This document shows, in pieces, positions 8,816 through 16,511 of a DNA stretch of 64,000 nt. Made by a program: the position numbers and the translations under genes. The stretch lies in assembly GCA_027459665.1 (NCBI GenBank), contig DAIDHN010000014.1, forward strand, positions 1-64,000. The letters are read 5' to 3'. Under the pieces are notes generated by a model. It saw only the letters and a program-made list of their open reading frames with translations, was not told the origin of the DNA and searched no databases. How positions within the stretch are numbered: the first letter of the stretch is position 1; each line of letters starts with the position of its first letter. The stretch comes from Chthonomonadaceae bacterium (GTDB lineage: Bacteria; Armatimonadota; Chthonomonadetes; Chthonomonadales; Chthonomonadaceae).

Positions 8816-9781
8816 TCAGGTCGTTTCGCCCGCCCGATGACAGGCGGTAAAATGTCCGCACCCCCACTCTGCCAGCTGAGGCATTTCTTTGCGGCATCTA
8901 TCAATTGCCAGCGGGCAGCGAGGTTGAAACGGGCAGCCTTCTGCGGGCCGCGAAGTCGTTTCAACAGGTGGTATATCGGGCAGTTTTCTATCGGGATCAG
9001 GTACAGGTATCGCCTCAAGAAGCGTGCGCGTATAGGGATGCCGCGGCGATGTATAAATAGTGCTGCTCTCTGCCAGCTCCACGATCCTGCCCAAATACAT
9101 CACAGCTACCCTGTCTGACATATGCCGCACAACCGCCAAATCATGCGCCACAAACAGCATGGTAAGCCCCAGTTGCTGCTGCAAATCGAGCAGCAGATTC
9201 AATACCTGCGCCTGAACAGAAACATCCAGCGCCGACACGGGTTCATCTGCTGCCAGAAATTCAGGTTTTACTGCCAGTGCACGCGCAATTCCGATGCGCT
9301 GGCGCTGCCCACCCGAAAATTCGTGCGGATAACGGTTCTGATATGACGCATCCAGCCCAACCAGCGCCAGCAGACGCTGCACTTCTTCAGCCTGCTTTGC
9401 AGAGTCTGTCATCCCGCGCAGCGGCAGTCCCTCCGCAATAATTCGCCCAACTGTCATGCGCGGGTTCAGTGAACCGTAGGGGTCTTGAAAAACGATCTGC
9501 ATCCTTCGCCGCAGGTTTCTGAGCGCCTCTCCTTTAGCGCTGGAAACCTGCTGTCCATCAAATACCACTTTTCCCGAAGTAGGCTGTATAAGATTCAAAA
9601 TGATGCGCGCCAATGTTGACTTGCCAGAACCGCTTTCTCCAACCAGTCCCAGCGTTTCACCGCGGGCAATGCTCAAACTCACCTCTTCTACCGCGCGCAC
9701 GGTATGCCGCTCGCCCCATCTACCTCCCGCAACCGTGAAGAATTTGGAAACATTATCCACAAGCAACAGTTCTGAAGCCAT
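8816..9781 (-). CDS. Oligopeptide/dipeptide ABC importer ATPase, OppF type (orphan)
   Basis: This 321-residue ATPase has Walker A GESGSGKST, Q-loop FQDPYGSLNPRM, signature FSGGQRQRIGIARAL, Walker B LAADEP and the C-terminal oligopeptide-transporter extension with CPFQPRCP. It powers peptide or nickel-type solute import at the inner membrane. Its usual partners (binding protein, two permeases, OppD) are not adjacent; a complete set lies at 35.9-41.8 kb and a lone permease at 21.1 kb. It may serve another importer. Only 3 bases separate its stop from the start of comEC, so comEC may be transcribed behind it. An AGGAG lies about 11 bases before the ATG. Confidence 0.9.
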   Translation of the reverse strand: MASELLLVDNVSKFFTVAGGRWGERHTVRAVEEVSLSIARGETLGLVGESGSGKSTLARIILNLIQPTSGKVVFDGQQVSSAKGEALRNLRRRMQIVFQDPYGSLNPRMTVGRIIAEGLPLRGMTDSAKQAEEVQRLLALVGLDASYQNRYPHEFSGGQRQRIGIARALAVKPEFLAADEPVSALDVSVQAQVLNLLLDLQQQLGLTMLFVAHDLAVVRHMSDRVAVMYLGRIVELAESSTIYTSPRHPYTRTLLEAIPVPDPDRKLPDIPPVETTSRPAEGCPFQPRCPLAIDRCRKEMPQLAEWGCGHFTACHRAGETT

Positions 9782-10234
9782 TGTTCGGGCGCTCCTGCTT
9801 TATAATTCATGCAAAGCATACCATACAGCGCCAAAAACCCGTCTGCCTGCCGCCCCGTTGCACAGCTGGCGTGCATAAAAGTGTTAACCGCACCTGAAAG
9901 TCGTCTCGACAAGGGCAAAACTGTTCAGCAGCACATCCCGTTCAGCAATGTCTGCTCTCATCTGCTTCTCTGTGCGCGGGCATCATGGCCCCTCTTTCAG
10001 CGCCGAGAGGCGCGCCCGGGAGGCAGGTCGCAAGGCCGGGGTGAGGTGGCATCACGCGCTGGCGGCAGTGGGCTTGCTGAGCAGCGTGGTGCATCGTGCA
10101 TTTAGTCCACGACAGTGGACTTTTGCCTGTCAGAACGGGGTTTCAACCCCGTGGCATAGACCGGGTGAAGTATGCTGCCCAAAGGGGTGCCCACCCTTCT
10201 TCCTCCCTGCTGCACAGCCGCTGAAAAAAAAGGA
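9782..10234. other. Gene-poor stretch between orphan OppF gene and the secreted-protein unit
   Basis: About 450 bases without a convincing gene. The part next to 9781 should hold the promoter of the minus-strand ATPase. From about 9975 to 10090 the sequence is much richer in G+C than its surroundings and carries a GGTCGCAAGGCCGGGGTGAG-like block, followed by two perfect stem-loops (annotated separately). The open frames here lack ribosome sites and protein-like composition. The block looks like a dispersed intergenic element, but only one copy is in this window. Confidence 0.5.
10104..10152. repeat. Tandem stem-loop pair, REP-like intergenic element
   Basis: Two perfect hairpins sit 14 bases apart. 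The first is GTCCAC-GACA-GTGGAC (10105-10120) followed by TTTT. The second is ACGGGGTT-TC-AACCCCGT (10135-10152). The first could end plus-strand transcription weakly, but no plus-strand gene lies just upstream. The paired layout resembles repetitive extragenic palindromes. Multiplicity in the genome cannot be seen here. Confidence 0.5.
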
Positions 10235-10263
10235 TTGACAGCCTGGTACAACTGCTGTATGAT
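10235..10263 (+). promoter_or_regulatory. Near-consensus sigma-70 promoter
   Basis: A TTGACA -35 box (10235-10240), exactly 17 bases of spacer and a TATGAT -10 box (10258-10263) predict transcription from about 10270. The message would carry a roughly 90-base leader, a 20-codon ORF and then the secreted-protein gene at 10435. This is one of the strongest promoters in the window. Confidence 0.8.
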
Positions 10264-10273
10264 ACGTTGTACC
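10245..10273. promoter_or_regulatory. Operator-like inverted repeat centred on the -10 box
   Basis: Perfect 8-base arms GGTACAAC (10245-10252) and GTTGTACC (10266-10273) flank 13 bases that include the -10 box. Arm centres are 21 bases apart, two helical turns, so a dimeric protein could bind one face. The right arm spans the expected transcription start, which fits a repressor site. The regulator is unknown. Confidence 0.55.
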
Positions 10274-10358
10274 TGTTTTATTAATCACTCGGCAGCACCA
10301 TTTTGATGTGCTGCCCTTTACTCAACCTCTGCATGCACCTATGAAGGAGCAAACTATT

Positions 10359-10421
10359 ATGAGTGAACAGGATCGCAACAATGTATTGCAACAGCAACTT
10401 ACTCTTATTTGTACTGATTAG
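10359..10421 (+). CDS. Twenty-codon leader or small-protein ORF
   Basis: ATG at 10359 follows AAGGAG (10343-10348) at ten bases and encodes 20 residues, MSEQDRNNVLQQQ then LTLICTD, ending TAG at 10419-10421. The stop merges with the AGGAGG that serves the next gene (10420-10425), so ribosomes ending here lie on the next start region. That layout suggests a leader peptide coupling or tuning translation of the secreted protein. An ATG at 10341 in the same frame would add six residues but lacks its own ribosome site. Composition gives no attenuator-type codon run. Confidence 0.5.
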   Translation: MSEQDRNNVLQQQLTLICTD

Positions 10422-10434
10422 GAGGATGATAAGA

Positions 10435-11103
10435 ATGAAACTCGAAAACAAAGCTGCTTATGCAGCAGCGGCATTCGTGATGCTCACTTTTTCAGCATCC
10501 TATGCCAAACCACCCCGCACAGCGCTTCCCCCTCAGGCATCACAGCTGTGCGCTGTCAACCCGCTGGTATACGGTTGGATATCAAAAAACAAGGTGGTGC
10601 ATCTCAACCTGGCCGGCAGTAGCAAGGTTCAAATGTACTCGTTCAACATGATTACAAAAAAAGATACCCCTCTTGCCGTTGGCTACAGTAAAAGCGTTCA
10701 GTTTATGCAGACAATGACTCGCATGAAACAGCAGCAGTCTCGCTCTGAACAGTGGATGAAGTGGAGCGCCCACCGATTTACCCATGCACCCCTGCCGCAG
10801 CCCGAAAAACTCAACACTGCCTTTTTGAGCAAATACATGGTCTATGCAGAAGCTGCCTCCATTCCCAACCAAAAAAGACTCTGGCTCTTGTCGCCGATCT
10901 TGCATACAGTTAAAAAAAGCTCACCTCTGTATCTGCTGGCAATAAGCGGCATGCATGGCGGCAGCTTCCACATACTTGCGCAACGCAAGGCGAAAACAGC
11001 TGGCGACATCCCTTTTCTGCCTGTCAACTGGCGGCCCGCCAGTACTGACTACAGCTTTGTAATCAATCATTATCTCTACATTGCATCTGCAGAAGGCAAG
11101 TAA
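10435..11103 (+). CDS. Unknown secreted protein
   Basis: The start at 10435 is chosen over an in-frame ATG at 10363 because AGGAGG lies 9 bases upstream and the product then begins with a clean signal peptide (hydrophobic residues about 8-22, cleavage likely after SASYA). The mature protein of about 198 residues is basic, with a QQQSRSEQW stretch and several aromatic strands, and matches no family I recognise. It is the main product of the strong promoter at 10235 and may be co-regulated by the operator-like repeat there. It could bind polysaccharide or be an envelope protein; neither is shown. Confidence 0.7.
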   Translation: MKLENKAAYAAAAFVMLTFSASYAKPPRTALPPQASQLCAVNPLVYGWISKNKVVHLNLAGSSKVQMYSFNMITKKDTPLAVGYSKSVQFMQTMTRMKQQQSRSEQWMKWSAHRFTHAPLPQPEKLNTAFLSKYMVYAEAASIPNQKRLWLLSPILHTVKKSSPLYLLAISGMHGGSFHILAQRKAKTAGDIPFLPVNWRPASTDYSFVINHYLYIASAEGK

Positions 11104-11347
11104 ACCACAGCATCAGAAATGGCATACGCTGCCAGCGCCTTGCAACCCTGAACAAGCAACCTGCCGCTGCAGGCCGTTGACAACCAGATTGCCGGGAGTA
11201 TGAACATGCTCATGTCAAAAAACAGAATATTCTACAATAAGCGAAGACTGTCTTCACTCGGAAGCAGTGAATCATGGGCAGCAGCATGCTGATACGCCGC
11301 AAGAGCAGCACCGATGATGAGTACCACCACGCAGACACCGTAGGCGT

Positions 11348-11632
11348 TTACGGGGTGATAACAGGCGCGAACGGGGCGGTGATGAGCAGGCTGCGTATCT
11401 CGCGCTCAGCAGCAGCCAGTTGCCAGAGGGTCTCGGAACCAGAGGCTTTTGGAGAAGAACCCTTCTGCTGCTTGCAGGTCAGCAACCCGCGTGCCTTTTG
11501 CTTGCGAAAGTCGGCAAGAGTAGAGGAATAGATGCCCTCTCTATCCAGAAGTCTTGCTACCTCGCCAGGGGAGGTGCATGCGTCTGCCTCTTCGATGAGT
11601 CGAAGGCTGTACTGGATGATCAAGACGATCAT
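11348..11632 (-). pseudogene. IS3-type transposase OrfA remnant
   Basis: A minus-strand reading segment contains EEADACTSPGEVARLLDREGIYSSTLADFRKQ split across the helix-turn-helix of IS3-family OrfA proteins, which typically read EADACT.PGE...LLRREGLYSS.L. The C-terminal part stops soon after EREIRSL, where a coiled coil should continue, and the N-terminal end is not family-like. No OrfB integrase domain follows in either direction. The 750 bases from 11104 to 11870 hold no intact gene, and 11690-11830 is AT-rich. A decayed insertion is the best reading. Confidence 0.6.
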
Positions 11633-11826
11633 TTCTGATTGTGAAAGCGATATGTCAGTTCTTTCAAAACACACTATGCAACACGAACACACATGACTAC
11701 TCCCTAAGTTTTGATACACAAGAAAACACGAGAAAATAATTTGATAGATACAAGACTGCACTAGAAAGCAGAACAACATCAAAATAACTTACACGAAGAC
11801 TGAACTCTTACAAGCAGGTTTCACTC

Positions 11827-11856
11827 TTGAAAAACTACCCACAACGAGGGTATAAT
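11827..11856 (+). promoter_or_regulatory. Promoter of tRNA-Met
   Basis: TTGAAA (11827-11832), an 18-base spacer and a perfect TATAAT (11851-11856) lie just before the tRNA. Transcription should start near 11863, about nine bases before the mature 5' end. Confidence 0.8.
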
Positions 11857-11871
11857 CTTCAACACCTAAAT

Positions 11872-11945
11872 GGCGGAGTAGCTCAGTTGGTTAGAGCATG
11901 CGGTTCATACCCGCAGTGTCGGGGGTTCAAGTCCCTCCTCCGCTA
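11872..11945 (+). tRNA. tRNA-Met (anticodon CAT)
   Basis: A full cloverleaf is seen: acceptor GGCGGAG with CTCCGCT (first pair G-U), D arm GCTC/GAGC, anticodon stem TGCGG/CCGCA with loop TTCATAC, five-base variable loop, T arm GGGGG-TTCAAGT-CCCTC and discriminator A. The CAT anticodon could be elongator Met or an Ile2 tRNA with modified C; the paired first acceptor position argues against initiator. CCA is not encoded. Confidence 0.93.
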
Positions 11946-12153
11946 TTGCCTCACTGCTTTCCACTCAATGCCGATGCCCTATGCATTTATCCTTGTTGTC
12001 TCTTTTCGGCTTCGGCTTACCTGTATTCATTTCTTTTGTCAGCCTGCCCGATACTTCCTCATGTGCAATTCTAACGTTTTCAGGCGTACATACATAGAGA
12101 AGTCTTCATCGGGCAGCACAACATTTTCAGGCGGGACTTGAGGAATATAAAGT

Positions 12154-13749
12154 ATGAGCAGGCGGTTTCATCAGCAATATATTGCTTTTTACTGTATTGC
12201 AGCTGTCATGCTGCTCTGCGCAGGCAGTGCAATGGCACAGCCTTCGCAAACAACTACCGTTACCTATGCACACGATGTAGCTCCCATCTTACTGCAGCAA
12301 TGCGCCCCCTGTCATCATGACGGCGCTGTAGCGCCTTTTGCGCTCACCAGTTATGCTGATGCCCAGCAGCATGCGCAAATGATTGCCACGGTTACAAAAA
12401 GCCGCTACATGCCCCCCTGGAAAGCTGCAGAACACGGAATTTTTGAGAACGAGCATACGCTTACCACAAGCCAAATAGCAACGCTGCAGCAATGGGTTAA
12501 AGAGGGCGCAAAAGAAGGCGATACTGCCCAGCTGCCCCCTGTTCCCAGTTACCCGAAAGGCTGGCAGCTGGGCAAGCCAGACATGGTGCTCACCCCTTCG
12601 CTCGCTTATCATCTGGCCAGCAGCGGAAATGATGTATACCGATGCTTTGTTCTGCCCACACACCTTGCCTCTGCACAGTTTCTTTCTGCCATAGAAGTAC
12701 ACCCTGGCAACGGCAGGGTAGTACACCATGTAATTGCATACATAGACACTTCGGGTACAGCACGAAGGCTCGAAGCTGCCAATCATGATGGAGAACCAGG
12801 ATACACTTCTTTTGGCGGCCCCGGTTTTACCCCTGCCGGGGCGCTGGGTGGATGGGTGCCAGGTTTCAACGCAACAAAACTTCCCAAGGGAATAGGCATC
12901 CTTCTACCAGCAAACTCGGATGTCGTGCTTCAGGTGCATTACCACAAAGATGGCAAACCAGAAGCAGACACCACCAGCATAGCTCTCTATTTCCGCAAAA
13001 CACCCGTAGACAAGCAGGTGCAGTCGCTGCTCGCCATTGACCCGTTTCTTTACATCCCTGCCAACGACCCCAGCTACACGGCCAGAGCCAGCGTAATTGT
13101 GCCTGCCAACATCACCGTGTACAGCATACTGCCGCATATGCACTGGCTTGGCCACGACATGACTATCTCGGCAGACTTTCCAAATGGAACCAGCCAAACG
13201 CTTCTGAGTGTGCCCGACTATAACTTCAACTGGCAAATGCAGTACGTTTACCGCACACCTGTAGAAATACCGGCGGGAACAAAAATCAGCCTGATTGCAC
13301 ATTACAATAACACCGACAGCAATCCCTACAACCCCAACACCCCTCCAAAGCTGGTTACGTGGGGAGAACAGACTACCGATGAAATGTGCATTGGCTTTCT
13401 TACCTACACCGTAGATGCACAGCACCTGCTTCAGCACCAGCAGGGCCCGCCGCGAAAACTTTTCAATATTGCCATGGCAAAAAGCATTATTCATCTTGCC
13501 ATGCAAAATTTTGATGCCAACCATGATGGCATTTTGCAGCCGGTAGAACTGGCTCACATGCTCACGGTTATGCGCAAACTTGGCATTGGCAGCAAAATCA
13601 AGGGCAGCCCTGCGCTCATTGCCAAAATGGCTGTCTCTTTTTTCGATACAAAACACCTGGGCGGGCTGAATGAAGCCGAACTCACGAAAATGGTTCTCTT
13701 CTTCGCCGGGAATAAAGCAGCAGAGCACTCTGCAGCAGGCGCACCCTGA
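12154..13749 (+). CDS. Exported copper type II monooxygenase-like protein with c-type haem motif and EF-hand
   Basis: This 531-residue protein has a signal peptide (to about residue 28, SAMAQ). A haem-binding CAPCHH (Cys50, Cys53, His54) follows in a planctomycete-type cytochrome segment that ends in a WV.EGA-type strand. Residues about 150-420 resemble the two copper domains of peptidylglycine/dopamine monooxygenases: a His-His pair at 191-192 (copper H site), VHYH, HMH at 328-330 and a Met in TDEMCIG (copper M site). A C-terminal EF-hand (D454-x-N-x-D-G...E465) is calcium-ready, with a degenerate second copy. It probably oxidises an organic substrate in the periplasm with electrons passed by its haem. 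GAGG lies about ten bases before the ATG. Confidence 0.82.
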   Translation: MSRRFHQQYIAFYCIAAVMLLCAGSAMAQPSQTTTVTYAHDVAPILLQQCAPCHHDGAVAPFALTSYADAQQHAQMIATVTKSRYMPPWKAAEHGIFENEHTLTTSQIATLQQWVKEGAKEGDTAQLPPVPSYPKGWQLGKPDMVLTPSLAYHLASSGNDVYRCFVLPTHLASAQFLSAIEVHPGNGRVVHHVIAYIDTSGTARRLEAANHDGEPGYTSFGGPGFTPAGALGGWVPGFNATKLPKGIGILLPANSDVVLQVHYHKDGKPEADTTSIALYFRKTPVDKQVQSLLAIDPFLYIPANDPSYTARASVIVPANITVYSILPHMHWLGHDMTISADFPNGTSQTLLSVPDYNFNWQMQYVYRTPVEIPAGTKISLIAHYNNTDSNPYNPNTPPKLVTWGEQTTDEMCIGFLTYTVDAQHLLQHQQGPPRKLFNIAMAKSIIHLAMQNFDANHDGILQPVELAHMLTVMRKLGIGSKIKGSPALIAKMAVSFFDTKHLGGLNEAELTKMVLFFAGNKAAEHSAAGAP

Positions 13750-13871
13750 ACAGGCAGGAATTTGGAAACATTTTGCAGAAATGAATGTCTGTTGTTGTGC
13801 TCACAGCATGAAAGCAGGCGGAAATTTCACTCTGCCGCTTCTGCTTAATTTAGAAGGGATAACTGAAGGAG

Positions 13872-15230
13872 ATGATCGAAACACAACCTGCCGGCAGCAT
13901 ATCCATGCTCGATCTGGCACGTTTCCGCGCAGACTTCGACGCCAATCCGGCCAATCGGGTCGCACTCAATGCAGTCACAAAAACTTCTGTGAACGAAGTG
14001 GCTATGAACAGACGCGCCGCTGCGCGCATCAACCATGTGTTTTCAAACATGGTGCCTTCAGGAGCCTCTACAAGCCAGGAGAGAAGCGGCAGATGCTGGT
14101 TATTCGCAGGGCTGAATACTTTCCGACAAACAGCGGCAAAAGCCATGAACCTGGAAGATTTTGAATTTTCTCAAAACTATCTGTTTTTCTATGACCAGCT
14201 TGAAAAAGCCAATTTCTTCCTCGAATCCATACTGAATACACTGGATGAACCAACAGATGGCAGATTGATTGCGCATCTGGTTGGCACTCCCATTCAGGAT
14301 GGAGGCCAATGGGATATGTTTGTTAACCTGGTACAAAAATACGGCATGGTGCCCAAAACCGTTATGCCCGAAACAAAAAGCAGCAGCAGTACCGGAGCCA
14401 TGCACACGCATGTAGTGGCAAAACTGCGCGAGTTTGCAGCAGGATTGAGACAGTCGCACAGAGACGGCGCGGCCGAACATCTGCTCAAGACACGCAAGGC
14501 TGAAATGATGTCTGAAATATACCGCATCCTCTGCATACATCTCGATGAGCCTGTAAGAGAATTCACCTTTCAGTGGCGAGACAAAGACAAAAACTTCCAC
14601 AAGGAAACTGGAATAACGCCGCTGCAGTTTTTTGAAAAATATGTCGCTGCCGACCTCAATTCCATGGTATGCCTTATACACTGCCCCATGCAAAGCGTTC
14701 CATTTCAAAAGCTCTACACAGTCGACTACCTCGGAAATATAGTGGGCGGCCACGGTGTGCGCTATATCAATGTTGAAATGGATGTTTTGAAACAGGCTGC
14801 AGTGAAGCAAATCTGCGAGGAAAAATCTGTCTGGTTCGGCTGTGACGTCGGGCAGTGCTTCGACAGGGAACTGGGTGTGATGGACCTGCACCTCTACGAC
14901 TACGAATCGCTTTACAATACGCAGTTTCATATGAGCAAAGCACAAAGACTTGACTATGGTGCAAGCCAGATGACACACGCCATGGTGTTTACAGGAGTAG
15001 ACCTTGATGAAGCGGGACGACCGCTGAAGTGGCGCGTAGAAAACAGCTGGGGAGACAAAGGCGGAGACAAAGGCTACATGCTCATGACCGATGCCTGGTT
15101 TGATGAGTTCAACTATGAAGTAGTGGTCGACCGCAAACATGTGCCAGACAGCATACTGCAGCTTTTAGAAACTGAACCAGTCGGCCTCCCACCCTGGCAT
15201 CCTATGGGTTCTCTGGCAGGAGCGCGCTGA
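13872..15230 (+). CDS. pepC: Aminopeptidase C / bleomycin hydrolase family cysteine peptidase
   Basis: This 452-residue C1B peptidase is the normal size. It has catalytic Cys75 (SGRCWLFAG), His369 (MTHAMVFTG) and Asn391 (VENSWGD). The family forms cytoplasmic hexamers that remove residues from peptide N-termini, fitting the peptide importers nearby. The start is awkward: AAGGAG touches the ATG with no spacing, and an in-frame TAA at 13860 rules out an upstream start. A weaker AGAAGGG further up or ATG at 13905 are alternatives. A perfect hairpin follows the gene at 15283. Confidence 0.92.
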   Translation: MIETQPAGSISMLDLARFRADFDANPANRVALNAVTKTSVNEVAMNRRAAARINHVFSNMVPSGASTSQERSGRCWLFAGLNTFRQTAAKAMNLEDFEFSQNYLFFYDQLEKANFFLESILNTLDEPTDGRLIAHLVGTPIQDGGQWDMFVNLVQKYGMVPKTVMPETKSSSSTGAMHTHVVAKLREFAAGLRQSHRDGAAEHLLKTRKAEMMSEIYRILCIHLDEPVREFTFQWRDKDKNFHKETGITPLQFFEKYVAADLNSMVCLIHCPMQSVPFQKLYTVDYLGNIVGGHGVRYINVEMDVLKQAAVKQICEEKSVWFGCDVGQCFDRELGVMDLHLYDYESLYNTQFHMSKAQRLDYGASQMTHAMVFTGVDLDEAGRPLKWRVENSWGDKGGDKGYMLMTDAWFDEFNYEVVVDRKHVPDSILQLLETEPVGLPPWHPMGSLAGAR

Positions 15231-15282
15231 TTCTTCATCACAGTGCAGATACGCTCTGCTCTAATGTGCGTTATGAATAACA

Positions 15283-15311
15283 GGCAGAGGCAAATGGTAA
15301 CTGCCTCTGCC
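15283..15311 (+). promoter_or_regulatory. Leader hairpin upstream of haem-tagged glutathione peroxidase
   Basis: Perfect ten-base arms GGCAGAGGCA and TGCCTCTGCC enclose nine bases. No T-run follows, so it is not a simple terminator of pepC. It lies 37 bases before the ATG at 15349 and could stabilise or regulate that message. Confidence 0.5.
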
Positions 15312-15348
15312 ATAATCATCACTTCATTCCCTGGAGGAATACAACAAT

Positions 15349-16143
15349 ATGTCTGTTTTCCGACCTGTGCGACAGTCTGCCTTGAGTGCGGCAGCATTAC
15401 TCATGGCTCTCTTTGCCTGCCATACCGCCAGCGCCACTCCTGCTTTTGCCCGCAAAGAACACAAACCATGCAATTACTGCCACGTAGTGCCCGGCGGTCC
15501 GCGCAACTACCGCGGCCTTTATTACCAGACCCATCACCTCTCTTTTGCAGCATTTGATAATATTGCCGAAGCAAAACTGGCAGGCGTTTCACCCGATGCG
15601 ATGGGAGCTGATGCAGCGCCTGTCAATCCAGATTATCCCAATGTACATGTGCCTGCCGTTCTCAATTTCACTATGATGGATATAGACGGCAAACCAGTCA
15701 ACCTGGCACGCTACATGGGTGATGTTATACTCATAGTAAATACTGCATCACTCTGCGGCAACACGCCCCAGTACTCACAGCTTGAAAAAATGTACGAGCA
15801 GTACAAAGACAAAGGCTTTGTTATCCTTGGCTTTCCAGAAAACGACTTTCTGCACCAGGAGCCGGGCACCAACTCGCAAATCAAACAATTCTGCACCAGC
15901 AAGTACAACGTTACATTTCCCATGTTCTCAAAAATAGATGTGAAAGGCCCAAATATCGCGCCTCTCTACGCTTATCTTATCGGCAAGGATACCGATCCCA
16001 AATTCGGCTTCCCTATTGACTGGAATTTTGCAAAGTTTCTCATCAGCCGCAAAGGTGAAATTGTAGACCGCTTCAAAGCGGGTACAAAACCCTATACCCC
16101 CGATGTGGTGGCAGCAATAGAGGCGCAGCTGCAACAGAAATAA
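15349..16143 (+). CDS. Exported glutathione peroxidase-like protein with N-terminal CxxCH haem motif
   Basis: The 264-residue product has a signal peptide (to about residue 29, SASAT), then CNYCH (Cys41, Cys44, His45), a c-type haem attachment motif followed by a short low-complexity segment. Residues about 100-262 are a glutathione peroxidase domain with NTASLCGNTPQY (peroxidatic Cys136) and GFPENDFLHQEPGT. The usual CNQF is ENDF here, so the common Cys and Asn of that motif are changed, while Gln of QEPGT and Trp of DWNFAKFL are kept. The likely role is reduction of peroxides in the periplasm using electrons from haem rather than from glutathione; this is inference. SD TGGAGG precedes the start. 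Confidence 0.85.
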   Translation: MSVFRPVRQSALSAAALLMALFACHTASATPAFARKEHKPCNYCHVVPGGPRNYRGLYYQTHHLSFAAFDNIAEAKLAGVSPDAMGADAAPVNPDYPNVHVPAVLNFTMMDIDGKPVNLARYMGDVILIVNTASLCGNTPQYSQLEKMYEQYKDKGFVILGFPENDFLHQEPGTNSQIKQFCTSKYNVTFPMFSKIDVKGPNIAPLYAYLIGKDTDPKFGFPIDWNFAKFLISRKGEIVDRFKAGTKPYTPDVVAAIEAQLQQK

Positions 16144-16511
16144 GCCAGGTGCTCTAAAACCGTAAAAGTGGCAGCATGCCTGTTTCGGCATCCTTAATAT
16201 TTGCTTCCTGCGCAGCACAAGCACAATCAGAAGCAAATGAGAACCTGCTCTACAGGCAGCTGCCGCATTTTTTGTCTGCTGCATGCTTACACTGATGCAA
16301 TGCACGGCAGCGAGATGATTTCAGCCTGTCTGCCGTCCCTGCCCCTTTTACTTGGCTTACCACAAGGTCGGATATTGGCCGCCTACCGGAAAATGCATGT
16401 TCGCCTTCTCAAAAAAAGGTATACTATGCGTAATCTATATTCAGTAAGGAATCAGTTTGTGAAAGCATTCACAAATCCAGCAACCGATAGCAACAGCAGG
16501 AGAAACTGAAC
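16144..16511. other. Upstream region of the nuo cluster
   Basis: No convincing gene in 368 bases. A -10-like TATACT lies at 16420-16425 with no clear -35 box. A CRP/FNR-type palindrome lies at 16456-16475, and AGGAG about ten bases before the GTG of nuoA. A weak ATGCC/GGCAT hairpin near 16175 may mark the end of the peroxidase transcript. Confidence 0.5.
16456..16475. promoter_or_regulatory. CRP/FNR-family binding site in nuo leader
   Basis: TTTGTGAA and TTCACAAA are perfect eight-base arms around four bases, giving the exact core TGTGA-N6-TCACA (16458-16473). That is the consensus of the CRP/FNR superfamily. It lies 36 bases before nuoA and about 30 bases after the candidate -10 box, a position that would suit repression, unless another promoter lies nearer. 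Confidence 0.6.

Noticed and set aside
9948-10238. Plus-strand ORF of 96 codons in the GC-rich gap
   Set aside because: Arg/Gly/Ala-rich translation from a GC-rich repeat-like block, ending in the stem-loops; no ribosome site.
12904-13728. Minus-strand frame of 274 codons opposite the copper monooxygenase gene
   Set aside because: Shadow of the real gene, without motifs or a ribosome site.
14100-15140. Long minus-strand open frame (346 codons) opposite pepC
   Set aside because: It mirrors the codon pattern of pepC, has no ribosome site and its translation is Cys/His/Phe-rich without family motifs.
15751-15756. Selenocysteine form of the glutathione peroxidase
   Set aside because: The active-site codon is TGC (Cys), not TGA.
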